The notes beneath the pieces were generated by a model. The model was not told the origin of the DNA. It saw only the letters and a program-made list of their open reading frames with translations, and did not search any database. Source: Microbacterium hydrocarbonoxydans (GTDB lineage Bacteria > Actinomycetota > Actinomycetes > Actinomycetales > Microbacteriaceae). Taken from it: 64,000 nt of DNA. The stretch's first letter is position 1, and every line of letters begins with the position of its first letter. Where the stretch lies: assembly GCF_904831005.1 (NCBI RefSeq), contig NZ_LR882982.1, positions 2,728,001 through 2,792,000 on the forward strand. The letters run 5' to 3'. Positions 8,258 through 16,049 of this stretch are shown here, in pieces. A program made the translations under genes and the position numbers.

Positions 8258-9169
8258 TCAGCGTCCGTCGTCGTAGCTCCAGCTGACGCCGAGGGCGCCC
8301 GGTCCGAATGCCCTGCGCACCTGATGGATCGACGTGCGACCGCCGAGGTCGAGAACCGTCGTGTTCACGCCCTTGGGCGTCTGGACGCGCTCTTCGATGC
8401 GGTCGGGAAGCGCGTCGGGGTGGAACCGCGTCCACACCAGGAGCTCGCGGCTCTGCCGCGCGAGCGCGTGCCCGGTCTCGCGCTGCGGCGGGTAGCCGGG
8501 CGGATACTCGACCGACCACTCGACCATCGTCGTCTCCGGCACGGTCAGCGGGGCTTCCAGCTCGAACAGCACGCCGTGCACCTCGCCCTTCGGGTGCGAG
8601 TGGCGGGCCGCGATGCGTCCGCCCGACACCGCGTCGATCATCGGCGCGGGGGTGGTCTCGCCGGGCGTCAACTCGAGGAAGGGGATCGCACGGACCGTGC
8701 CGACGGTGGCCTGCACGATGCTGCGCGTCACCGATCGGCAGACGTTGCCGGCCTCGTCGACATCGGTCACCGAGTGCGTCGTCAGTTCGCGTGACGGGTC
8801 GGGGTACTCGGCCCCGAGTGCGGCGAACACCTCTTTCACGGCCCGCTCGAGCTCCTCCTCGTCGAGAGGGAACTGGATCGGTCCCAGAGGGCCGGTGCGG
8901 TTGGTCGTGCCGAGCAGGGCGGTCAGCGCGCCGCGCTCGAGGCCCAGCAGCTCTTCGATGTCGCTGAGGGCGGCCATCGACTGCACGCCTTCGGGACGCC
9001 GCGCGCCGGACCGCCAGTAGCTGAGCGTCGCCATCGAGACGCTGTTGCCTCGGCTGCGGAGGAGCTCGTGGAGTCGTGCCAGGGTGAGCCCACGAGCGTT
9101 GATGGCGTCGCGGAATGAGCTCGCGAATGCATCCGCCGCCCTCCGGATCCCACTTTCCATACTCGTCAC
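8258..9169 (-). CDS. XRE-type transcriptional regulator with large C-terminal domain
   Basis: 303 residues. The N-terminal HTH (about residues 15-75) contains LTLARLHELLRSRGNSVSMATLSYWRSGARRPE. The remaining 220 residues form an uncharacterised domain with VTRSIVQATVGTVRAIPFLEL and ETTMVEWSVEYPPGYPP, possibly a sensor. The GTG at 9169 is preceded by GGAGGGG at 6 nt, which decides the start. A direct repeat TGAGCTT at 9195-9201 and 9207-9213 lies just upstream and could be its own operator. Confidence 0.8.
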   Translation of the reverse strand: MTSMESGIRRAADAFASSFRDAINARGLTLARLHELLRSRGNSVSMATLSYWRSGARRPEGVQSMAALSDIEELLGLERGALTALLGTTNRTGPLGPIQFPLDEEELERAVKEVFAALGAEYPDPSRELTTHSVTDVDEAGNVCRSVTRSIVQATVGTVRAIPFLELTPGETTPAPMIDAVSGGRIAARHSHPKGEVHGVLFELEAPLTVPETTMVEWSVEYPPGYPPQRETGHALARQSRELLVWTRFHPDALPDRIEERVQTPKGVNTTVLDLGGRTSIHQVRRAFGPGALGVSWSYDDGR

Positions 9170-9470
9170 AGGACCCCTCCGGTATGTGAAGAAATGAGCT
9201 TTAGAGTGAGCTTACGACCACACCGGCATCACGTCAGGGGACGTGATGCTTTTTCTGGGGTCCAAGGGTTGTACCGCCGCAAGCAGGGTGCCCGACCTTG
9301 TGAGCGGTTTCGACCCGCACGCAGTGCCGCCCCCGTCGCTGCGTTCTGTCGCGGGGCCTGACGATCGATCTGGGGAGGTCCGTCGGGCCCCGCGAACACC
9401 TTCCAGGGCGGCATCCACCCAGCGTCCCCGCGTAGACTGGGGGTAACACCCCGGAGGACTCTGGATCGTC
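9170..9470 (+). promoter_or_regulatory. Divergent intergenic region with operator-like repeat and promoter
   Basis: No gene seen. It holds a direct repeat TGAGCTT with 12-bp period (9195-9201, 9207-9213), a hairpin followed by five T (9226-9254, listed separately), and a -10-like TAGACT at 9433-9438 for the membrane protein gene at 9471. A GGAGG lies at 9453-9457, 13 nt from that ATG. Confidence 0.5.
9226..9254 (+). terminator. Orphan intrinsic terminator-like hairpin
   Basis: Perfect 10-bp stem (9226-9235 with 9240-9249), loop AGGG, then TTTTT. It is oriented to stop + strand transcripts, yet no + strand gene ends here; the flanking genes are divergent. It could end a short transcript from TAGAGT at 9202-9207, or act as an attenuator. 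Confidence 0.6.
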
Positions 9471-10121
9471 ATGTCTGCCCCTGCCCGCGCGTTCACCGCG
9501 CGTCACGTCCAGCTGCTGCGCGCGCTCTTCGCCGCCGCCGCGGCCGTGATGATCACGTTCTCGCCCGACCACTCCGCCGCCGTCGGCCTCTCGGTCTTCA
9601 GCGGCTTCGTGCTGACGAGCGCTCTCGTGATGATCCTCGCCGCATGGCTCGTGTTCCCCGCGGGGCAGCGGTGGCCGTCGATCGTGCTGGCGCTGCTCGG
9701 CTTCGCCGCAGGAATGACCGCGGGCGTGCCGATGTGGCGCACGGATGACATGTTCTTCATCGTCATGATCGCCTGGGCCGCCTCGACCGGGCTCGTCGAG
9801 CTGATCGTGGGCCTGCGCGCACGTCGCGCGGGAGACGACACCGCTCGCGACTCCATCACGGTCGGCGCGCTGGGGCTGCTGCTCGCCGTGGTGCTGATCG
9901 CAATACCCGCCGGATTCGTGCAGCCCTACGCCATCGAGGGCGCGGGCGACTTCGTGCTCACCGGCATCATCCTCGGGGTCGGCATGTTCGGCGGATACGC
10001 GGCGATCATCGCCGTCTTCCTCGGCATCGCCGGTTTGACCCCGACGCACGCGCGCGCCGTCGACGACGCCGCCGCCGACGACGCGAGCCCCGCGTCCGTC
10101 GACCACGGAGGAGACCGATGA
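9471..10121 (+). CDS. Membrane protein of unknown function, six helices
   Basis: 216 residues with about six hydrophobic helices, beginning after a short cytoplasmic N-terminus (ARHVQLLRALFAAAAAVMITF) and ending with an acidic, Ala/Asp-rich tail. The spacing of helices in three pairs resembles HdeD/DUF308-type proteins, but I see no diagnostic motif. The next gene begins inside its stop (ATGA at 10118), so they form an operon with another small membrane protein and may make one complex. Confidence 0.78.
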   Translation: MSAPARAFTARHVQLLRALFAAAAAVMITFSPDHSAAVGLSVFSGFVLTSALVMILAAWLVFPAGQRWPSIVLALLGFAAGMTAGVPMWRTDDMFFIVMIAWAASTGLVELIVGLRARRAGDDTARDSITVGALGLLLAVVLIAIPAGFVQPYAIEGAGDFVLTGIILGVGMFGGYAAIIAVFLGIAGLTPTHARAVDDAAADDASPASVDHGGDR

Positions 10122-10471
10122 GCGACGAGAAGCCCACCCGCAGCGACATCCTGCGCCCCCTCCATCTGCTCGGAATCGCGCTGGCCTGCGGCATCTTCGC
10201 CGCGATCGTCACTCTCGTGTCGACCGGTGCCTTCACGGCGCGCGTGAACGACGCCATCGCGAACGGCACCTACGAGGGATTGACGCCGATCGCACTCGGC
10301 CTCGTCGTGGGCGGCGGAGCCTTCATCGTGACGCTGCTGATCCTGGCGATGCTGATGCTGGTCGTCGATCCGGCCGACGTGACCAAGACGGTCGACCGCC
10401 CCGTGCTGTACGACCCCGAGACGCCTGACGAGCCCGACTCGGGCGCCCCCGGCCGCACCGCTTCTTCCTGA
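10118..10471 (+). CDS. Small membrane protein of unknown function
   Basis: 117 residues, two membrane helices (about residues 15-38 LLGIALACGIFAAIVTLVST, and 55-82 GLVVGGGAFIVTLLILAMLM), with a short extracytoplasmic loop between and an acidic, Pro-rich tail. Overlaps the preceding membrane protein gene by 4 nt. Seen in this form across Microbacteriaceae as far as I recognise it; function unknown. Confidence 0.75.
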   Translation: MSDEKPTRSDILRPLHLLGIALACGIFAAIVTLVSTGAFTARVNDAIANGTYEGLTPIALGLVVGGGAFIVTLLILAMLMLVVDPADVTKTVDRPVLYDPETPDEPDSGAPGRTASS

Positions 10472-10699
10472 GCCGCCTCGCGGCGTGCCCGGGCGTCCGG
10501 CGTGCCGCGTGCCGCGTGCGGCGTCCGGCGTGCCCGGGCGTGCGGCGTTCGGCTGCGGGGTCAGAAGTGCAGCGGAATCGGCGTACTTGGATGCAATAGT
10601 GACCCCGCACGCAGCGGGCGGTGCGTTACTGACCCCGCACGCAGCACCGCGCGGGGCAGCGTCACGCTCGGCGGGGTCGCGCCACGCCGCCCCGCGGGC
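10472..10699. repeat. Repeat-rich spacer between convergent genes
   Basis: Begins with GC-rich variations on GCGTGCC/GCGTCCGGC (10480-10550). TGCGGGGTCA at 10554-10563 is matched by its inverse at 10600-10609 and again at 10630-10639; the 16-mer TGACCCCGCACGCAGC occurs directly at 10600-10615 and 10630-10645. This looks like a dispersed intergenic element lying between a + strand operon end and the end of purB. No gene is seen. Confidence 0.6.
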
Positions 10700-12082
10700 C
10701 TACTTCGCGAGCTGCTCGGCGATACCCGTGTACGTCGCGGGGGTCAGAGCGAGCAGGCGCTGCTTGGCGGCATCCCCGATCTCGAGCCCCTCGACGAAGG
10801 CCGCCAGATCAGCGGCGCCCACGCGGTGTCCGCGGGTCAGCTCCTTGAGCAGCGCGTAAGGATCGGTGATCGACGAGCGGCCGGCGACGACCTCGGCGCG
10901 GATGACGGTCTGGATCGCCTCGGCGAGGACCTCCCAGTTCACGTCGAGATCGGCGAGCAGCACGTCGCGCGACAGCGAGATCGCGTTCAGGCCACGGCGC
11001 AGGTTGTCGATCGCGAGCAGCGAGTGGCCGAAGGCGACGCCGATGTTGCGCTGGGTCGTCGAGTCGGTGAGGTCACGCTGCAGCCTGCTGGTTACGAGGG
11101 TCTGGCCGAGAGATGCGAGCAGGGCGCCGGAGATCTCGAGGTTCGCCTCGGCGTTCTCGAACCGGATCGGGTTGATCTTGTGCGGCATGGTCGACGATCC
11201 GGTCGCACCGGCGACGGGGATCTGCGCGAAGTAGCCGAGCGAGATGTACGTCCAGATGTCCGTCGCCAGGTTGTGCAGGATCCCGCCGGCGTGACGCACG
11301 CGGTCGTACAGCTCGACCTGCCAGTCGTGCGACTCGATCTGCGTCGTCAGCAGGTTGAAGCCGAGACCGAGGCCCTCGATGTACTCGCGCGAGATCGTCG
11401 GCCAGTCGGCATCCGGGTCGGCCGAGAGGTGAGCCGACCAGGTGCCGGTCGCACCCGAGAACTTGGCGAGGTAGTCGGATGCCGCGATCTGGGCGCGCAC
11501 GCGCTCGAGTCGCCACGCGAAGACCGCGAGCTCCTTGCCCATGGTCGACGGGGTCGCGGGCTGTCCATGGGTACGCGAGAGCATCGCGGCATCGGCGTGC
11601 TCGGCCGCCAGCTCGCGCAGCTTCGCGATCACGGTGTCGAGAGCCGGCAGCCAGACCTCTTCGACGGCGCGCTTGACGGTGAGCGCGTACGACGCCGAGT
11701 TGATGTCCTCACTCGTGCAGGCGAAGTGCGTGAGCTCGGCGATCGAGTCGAGACCCAGCGTCGACAGGCGGTCGCGCACGAGGTACTCGATGGCCTTGAC
11801 GTCGTGCTGCGTGACGGCTTCCTTCTCGGCGAGCCAGTCGATCTCGTCCTGGCCGAAGTCGCGGTAGAGGGCGCGCAGGCGCTCTTTGTCGGCATCCGAC
11901 AGCGGGCTGGTCTCGAAGAGCGAGCGGTCGGTGAGGGCGATCAGCCACTCGACCTCGACCTCGACGCGGGCCCGGTTGAGGCCCGCCTCCGAGAGGAAGT
12001 CGGCGAGGCCGGTGACGGCGCCGCGGTAGCGGCCGTCGAGCGGGCTCAGGGGCTGCGGCGGGAGCGAGGGCTGGAAAGTCAG
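10700..12082 (-). CDS. purB: Adenylosuccinate lyase, probable CTG start
   Basis: 460 residues. Cleaves adenylosuccinate and SAICAR in purine synthesis. The fumarase/aspartase signature GSSTMPHKINP is present and the N-terminus LPPQPLSPLDGRYRG is typical of PurB. The frame is open from the stop to beyond 12088 without any ATG, GTG or TTG before 11779, which would cut off the first 100 conserved residues. A perfect AGGAGG (12089-12094, minus strand) stands 6 nt before CTG at 12082, so CTG is the likely start (MTFQPSLPPQPLSPLDG); ATT at 12088 is too close to the ribosome site. Confidence 0.93.
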   Translation of the reverse strand: MTFQPSLPPQPLSPLDGRYRGAVTGLADFLSEAGLNRARVEVEVEWLIALTDRSLFETSPLSDADKERLRALYRDFGQDEIDWLAEKEAVTQHDVKAIEYLVRDRLSTLGLDSIAELTHFACTSEDINSASYALTVKRAVEEVWLPALDTVIAKLRELAAEHADAAMLSRTHGQPATPSTMGKELAVFAWRLERVRAQIAASDYLAKFSGATGTWSAHLSADPDADWPTISREYIEGLGLGFNLLTTQIESHDWQVELYDRVRHAGGILHNLATDIWTYISLGYFAQIPVAGATGSSTMPHKINPIRFENAEANLEISGALLASLGQTLVTSRLQRDLTDSTTQRNIGVAFGHSLLAIDNLRRGLNAISLSRDVLLADLDVNWEVLAEAIQTVIRAEVVAGRSSITDPYALLKELTRGHRVGAADLAAFVEGLEIGDAAKQRLLALTPATYTGIAEQLAK

Positions 12083-12088
12083 GGGAAT

Positions 12089-12094
12089 CCTCCT
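12089..12094 (-). promoter_or_regulatory. Perfect Shine-Dalgarno that sets the purB CTG start
   Basis: AGGAGG on the minus strand, followed by ATTCCC and then CTG. The spacing of 6 nt is optimal for CTG at 12082. Confidence 0.8.
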
Positions 12095-12096
12095 GA

Positions 12097-12618
12097 TCAG
12101 GCCCCGAGAACACGGGGCGTGCGGGGCTGGCGAAGGGCTGGTTCGAGCTGGCGGAACAACCCGCGGGTCGCCGCCTCAATCATACCGAGCACCGAATCGA
12201 ACATCTCGGGGCCCGCGTAGTACGGGTCGGGCACGTCCTGCGTCGAGGCGGCGGGGTCGAAGGCGAGCAGGAGCGTGACCTTGCCCTCTTCGTCTTCGTC
12301 TCGGGCCCACTCGCGCAGGTTCCGCTCGTGCGTGCGGTCGAGTGCGACCACGAGATCGTTGTCGGCGAACGAGGCGAACGTGAACTGCTTGGCGCGATGC
12401 TGGGAGCCGTCGTAGCCGCGTCGCGCGAGCGAGTCGAGCGTGCGGTGGTCGGCCTGTTCCCCGAGGTGCCAGTCGCCGGTCCCGGCGCTGCGCGAGACGA
12501 TGCGCGAGCCGAGCCCCTGGCGTTCCGCGAGATCGCGGAAGACGACCTCCGCCATGGGGGAGCGGCAGATGTTCCCCGTGCAGACGAAGATCACGCGAAA
12601 GGGATCCGGGGATGGCAC
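12097..12618 (-). CDS. Low-molecular-weight protein tyrosine phosphatase
   Basis: 173 residues. The P-loop VCTGNICRS holds the nucleophile Cys13 and Arg19 (C-x5-R), directly after the first strand as in the whole family; the general acid is in DVPDPYYAG. Start GTG at 12618 gives VPSPDPFRVIFVCTGN; no good ribosome site is seen, but CACAAT lies 6 nt upstream and may be a -10 of a leaderless transcript. Located 14 bp upstream of purB and read in the same direction. Confidence 0.93.
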   Translation of the reverse strand: MPSPDPFRVIFVCTGNICRSPMAEVVFRDLAERQGLGSRIVSRSAGTGDWHLGEQADHRTLDSLARRGYDGSQHRAKQFTFASFADNDLVVALDRTHERNLREWARDEDEEGKVTLLLAFDPAASTQDVPDPYYAGPEMFDSVLGMIEAATRGLFRQLEPALRQPRTPRVLGA

Positions 12619-12786
12619 TGTTCCATTGTGCCGGTCGGCGGCCGATCGCGCGACGCGGAATTGCTCGGCGCGGTCGGCGACACACCTGTCCTGCACATGC
12701 ACGCCCGCACGCGGCGCACTCACGCACCCCGGAATCGCAGGGCGGATCCCGGATGCGCGACGGCGCGGATCCCGGATGCTGAGCAC

Positions 12787-13050
12787 ATGAACTCCATCGC
12801 ACTGATGCAGATGTCCGCGGCCGAGGCCGAGTGGGCGAAGACGCAGGCCGGCCGCGACCTTCGCGCGGCGGTCGAGTCGCTCGACGATGCGCGTGCGTCG
12901 CTCAGAGCGCTGGCCGACGACACCGCGTGGAGATCCGAGGGGGTGCGCGCGATGCACGACGCCCTCGGCGACTATGGGCGGCGCGCGCAGGTCGAGGCCA
13001 CCGACACGCGTGGTCGCGTGTCGGAGGTGGTGGGGATCGACCTGACGTGA
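12787..13050 (+). CDS. Small helical WXG100-like protein
   Basis: 87 residues, predicted two helices broken by TAWRSEGVRAMHDALG, a W-x-S-x-G turn reminiscent of the WXG100 fold of type VII secretion substrates. No signal peptide. The downstream lipase-like gene starts inside its stop codon (GTGA), so the two are co-translated and probably interact. Family membership is tentative; the resemblance rests on size, helical content and one turn motif. Confidence 0.65.
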   Translation: MNSIALMQMSAAEAEWAKTQAGRDLRAAVESLDDARASLRALADDTAWRSEGVRAMHDALGDYGRRAQVEATDTRGRVSEVVGIDLT

Positions 13051-14330
13051 GCGGCATCGAGATCACCCACGGGGGCGTCATCTCGGTCGATCCAGACGTG
13101 CTGCGTGAGATCGCCCGTCGCACCGACGTCGTGGCGACGCGCTTCGACCATGCACAGGATGCGATCGCGCGGGCCTACCGGCTCATCGTCGACACGCCGG
13201 GATTCAGTGCCCAGGTCGACACGGTCGAACTGTGGGCGTCCGGGGAGCGGGTGGCTCGCCTGCACTCCGAGTGCCGGGAGACCACCTCGAGCACCCTGCT
13301 GATGGCCGACGTCTACGAATACGTCGAGCTGAAGGCGGAGGCCGCGATGCTCGTGCAGACGGATCCCTCCACGGCGCGGCGGCTGATGCTGCAGGCCGAC
13401 CGCCTCGCCCAGAGCGACGAGCGCATCCCCGAGATGGCGGCGAAGCTCGAGGCGCAGTGGCAACTCGACAGGTTCGCGGGGCTCTTCCCGGTGCCGCTGC
13501 TGCCCCTGTTGTCCGGTCCCCTGTTCGCTGCCGCGGTGGCGGCCGGCGTGCTCTCACGTCTCGGCAAGGTGACCCCCGGCGAGACGCTGAAGGGCAGAGC
13601 CGATCCGGTGACCGTGGCTCCGGTGAAGACATCGACGCCGTCCGCGGCCCCGGGGAGTCTCGCTGCGGCACTGAAGCGCATGCCGACCTCCGCCGGTGCG
13701 CAGGTGGCGGTGGAGAAGTACACGTACCCCGACGGCAGCACGCGGTTCGTCGCCTACATCAAGGGCACCCAGAGCGTCGGGTCGGGTGGTGCGGAGCCGT
13801 GGGACATGAAGTCGAACATCGAGCTCTACGAGGGGCGGCGGTCCGCCTCGTATCAGGCGACGATCGATGCCCTGAAGGCCGCGGGAGCGGGGCCCGGCGA
13901 CGTGGTCGACGTCGTCGCTCACTCGCAGGCCGGCATGGTGTCGGCGCATCTCTCGATGGAGAGCGAATTCGACGTGCAGACGCAGATCACTGCGGGCAGC
14001 CCCGTCGAGCCGACGCTCGACGACGACCAGTCGATCGTGCAGATCCGTCACACCGACGATCCGGTGTCGGGATTCTCCGACGGTTCCGTCGACGGCACCG
14101 GGTCTGCCGACAGCTTCACGGTGTCGCGAGAGGCTGATCCCGGGTTCTCTCTCGGTGACCTCCGGATCGAGCAGCATTCGCTGGAGTCGTATACCGAGAC
14201 GGCCGCGATGGCCGACGCGTCAGGGGATCCGCGGGTCGAAGAGCTCGACGAGCTCTGGGAGGAGCTCGACCGCGCGGCGACGATCGAGCGCACCGAGTAC
14301 CACGCCGAGCGCGTGCAGGACGAACCGTGA
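13047..14330 (+). CDS. Lipase-like alpha/beta hydrolase with helical N-terminal domain
   Basis: 427 residues. Residues 1-150 are helical and charged, without signal peptide, and resemble the targeting part of ESX/LXG-type proteins. A hydrophobic stretch follows (LFPVPLLPLLSGPLFAAAVAAG, about 150-175), then a hydrolase region from about residue 215 (KYTYPDGSTRFVAYIKGTQS) with the nucleophile elbow VVAHSQAGMVSAHLS, matching G/A-x-S-x-G. A later Asp in DDQSIVQIRHTDDPV and a His in LRIEQHSLESY are candidates for the rest of the triad. Overlaps the WXG-like gene. Could be a secreted lipase or toxin, or a surface hydrolase. Confidence 0.75.
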   Translation: MSGIEITHGGVISVDPDVLREIARRTDVVATRFDHAQDAIARAYRLIVDTPGFSAQVDTVELWASGERVARLHSECRETTSSTLLMADVYEYVELKAEAAMLVQTDPSTARRLMLQADRLAQSDERIPEMAAKLEAQWQLDRFAGLFPVPLLPLLSGPLFAAAVAAGVLSRLGKVTPGETLKGRADPVTVAPVKTSTPSAAPGSLAAALKRMPTSAGAQVAVEKYTYPDGSTRFVAYIKGTQSVGSGGAEPWDMKSNIELYEGRRSASYQATIDALKAAGAGPGDVVDVVAHSQAGMVSAHLSMESEFDVQTQITAGSPVEPTLDDDQSIVQIRHTDDPVSGFSDGSVDGTGSADSFTVSREADPGFSLGDLRIEQHSLESYTETAAMADASGDPRVEELDELWEELDRAATIERTEYHAERVQDEP

Positions 14331-14373
14331 GAGGCGCGGGTTGCCGCTACGAGCGGGCCCGAGAGGCACGAGG

Positions 14374-14778
14374 TCAGTCGCGGCGGGCCGGCTTGCGCTG
14401 CGGACGCAGGATGAAGCCGAAGACGCCGTTGATCAGTGAGATGATGAGGGCTGCGAGCACGCCCCACCAGAAGCTGCCGACCGTCAGCCCCCAGCCGAAG
14501 CCGCTCGTGATCCAGGCGGTGAGCCACAGCAGGAAGCCGTTGATCACGAACCCGATCAGACCGAGCGTGAGGATGTACAGCGGGAAGGCGACGATCTTCA
14601 CGACCGTGCCGATGATCGTGTTCACCAGGGCGAAGATCGCGGCGACCGCGAGAAGGGTGAGCACGAGCTGCAGAGTCTCGCCCGGGGCGAACGCTCGGAT
14701 CTGCACCTGCAGGGCGGGGATCAGCGTCACGACCCACAGGGCGAACGCGTTGACGACGACTCGGATGATGAAGCGCAT
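14374..14778 (-). CDS. PF04020 membrane protein (phage holin family by name)
   Basis: 134 residues, four helices, with the conserved FALVNTIIGTVVKIVAFPLYILTLGLIGFVINGFLLWL block of the family formerly called phage holin family 4. It is a widespread chromosomal bacterial membrane protein; nothing near it is phage. ATG at 14778 gives the standard N-terminus MRFIIRVVVNAFALWV; an ATG at 14829 would add 17 residues. Function unknown. Confidence 0.85.
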   Translation of the reverse strand: MRFIIRVVVNAFALWVVTLIPALQVQIRAFAPGETLQLVLTLLAVAAIFALVNTIIGTVVKIVAFPLYILTLGLIGFVINGFLLWLTAWITSGFGWGLTVGSFWWGVLAALIISLINGVFGFILRPQRKPARRD

Positions 14779-14863
14779 GGTCAGGCCAGTCTTCCATGTG
14801 CGCGCTGCGATGTCAGTCGCCGATGACATATCCCGGTCGACAGCGGCCAGGGGCTGCTGATCC

Positions 14864-14869
14864 TAGACT
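14864..14869 (+). promoter_or_regulatory. -10 box that sets the hisC start
   Basis: TAGACT with 7 nt to GTG at 14877. The ATG at 14871 would lie before the expected transcription start, so the GTG is the better start of a leaderless mRNA. Confidence 0.6.
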
Positions 14870-14876
14870 CATGACT

Positions 14877-15947
14877 GTGACCGACCCGATCCTGCCGCGT
14901 ATTCGTCCCGCCATCGCCGCCTTGGCGCCCTACCGTCAGGGCAAGCAGGCAGGACCCGACGCCTTCAAGCTGTCGAGCAACGAGAACCCGTTCGAGCCGC
15001 TGCCGTCGGTCGCCGCAGCGCTGCAGCACACGACGCCCATCAATCGGTACCCCGACGCGACGGCCGGGCGCCTGCGCGCGCGGCTCGGTGCCCGCTATGC
15101 CGTCGAGCCCGACCAGGTGCACGTCGCCGCGGGCAGCGTGTCGATCCTCCACCAGCTGATCCTGGCGACGGCATCCGTGGGCGACGAGGTCGTGTACGCC
15201 TGGCGCTCGTTCGAGGCCTACCCGAGCCTGCCGCTCGTCGCCGGGGCGATCGGGGTGCAGGTGCCGCTCACGGCCGACTCCCGTCACGACCTCGACGCGA
15301 TGGCAGAAGCGGTCACCGACCGCACGCGTGCGATCATCCTCTGCACGCCGAACAACCCGACCGGCCCGGTCATCACCAGCGACGAGTTCGCCACGTTCGT
15401 CGAGCGGGTCCCCGCCGACGTCCTGATCGTGCTCGACGAGGCCTACGCCGAGTTCGTGACCGCACCCGGTGCGGTCGACGGTCTCGCCGAGCGCGTCTTC
15501 GAACGGCATCCGAATGTCGTCGTGCTGCGCACGTTCTCGAAGGCCTACGGTCTGGCCGGCCTGCGCATCGGCTATGCGATCGGCAACGAGAAGGTGCTCG
15601 ACGCGGCACGCGCCACCGGCATCCCGCTCTCGGTGACCTCAGCCGCCGAGAACGCGGCCATCGCGAGTCTCGACGCCGAAAGCGAGCTGCTCGAGCGCGT
15701 CGCCGTGATCGTCGAGCGCCGCACCCGCCTGGTCGAGGGCCTGCGTGCGCAGGGCTGGGATGTGCCCGACGCACAGGGCAACTTCATCTGGTTGCCGACC
15801 GGCGAGCGCACCGACGAGGTCGCAGCGTCGTTCGTGCGAGGCGACGTGGTGGTGCGGCCGTTCTCGGGAGACGGCATCCGCATCTCCGTCGGCGAGGACG
15901 ACTCCATCTCGCGCGTGCTGGACATCGCGGCGACGCTCGCGCGCTGA
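14877..15947 (+). CDS. hisC: Histidinol-phosphate/aromatic aminotransferase
   Basis: 356 residues, class I/II PLP aminotransferase of the HisC group. The PLP lysine is in LRTFSKAYGLAGLRIGYAIG, the substrate-binding SNENPFEPLPSV and the NNPTG loop (CTPNNPTGP) are intact, and the conserved C-terminal Arg is in FSGDGIRISVG. It stands alone, not in a his operon, and precedes a branched-chain dehydrogenase operon, so it may be the paralogue annotated as aromatic aminotransferase (Pat) in Actinobacteria. Start GTG at 14877 is chosen from the promoter spacing. Confidence 0.9.
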   Translation: MTDPILPRIRPAIAALAPYRQGKQAGPDAFKLSSNENPFEPLPSVAAALQHTTPINRYPDATAGRLRARLGARYAVEPDQVHVAAGSVSILHQLILATASVGDEVVYAWRSFEAYPSLPLVAGAIGVQVPLTADSRHDLDAMAEAVTDRTRAIILCTPNNPTGPVITSDEFATFVERVPADVLIVLDEAYAEFVTAPGAVDGLAERVFERHPNVVVLRTFSKAYGLAGLRIGYAIGNEKVLDAARATGIPLSVTSAAENAAIASLDAESELLERVAVIVERRTRLVEGLRAQGWDVPDAQGNFIWLPTGERTDEVAASFVRGDVVVRPFSGDGIRISVGEDDSISRVLDIAATLAR

Positions 15948-16037
15948 CCCGCGGCCCGCGTCACGGAGCTGATTTTCCGGGATCCGGGCAGATACAAGGG
16001 CCTCCTAGGTATGCGTGACCTGGCATGCGGGCGCGGG

Positions 16038-16043
16038 TAGCGT
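16038..16043 (+). promoter_or_regulatory. -10 box of the oxoacid dehydrogenase operon
   Basis: TAGCGT with 6 nt to GTG at 16050; probable leaderless start of the three-gene operon. Confidence 0.65.
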
Positions 16044-16049
16044 GGGGTC

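Noticed and set aside
10480..10550. A tandem repeat array from GCGTGCC-like units
   Set aside because: The units vary too much in length and order for a clean array; recorded only as part of the repeat-rich spacer.
10502..12220. A 572-codon open frame on the + strand over purB
   Set aside because: Antisense shadow of purB with no recognisable domain.
14374..14778. Phage holin family protein as a sign of a prophage
   Set aside because: PF04020 is a chromosomal membrane family; there are no phage structural, integrase or lysis genes nearby.
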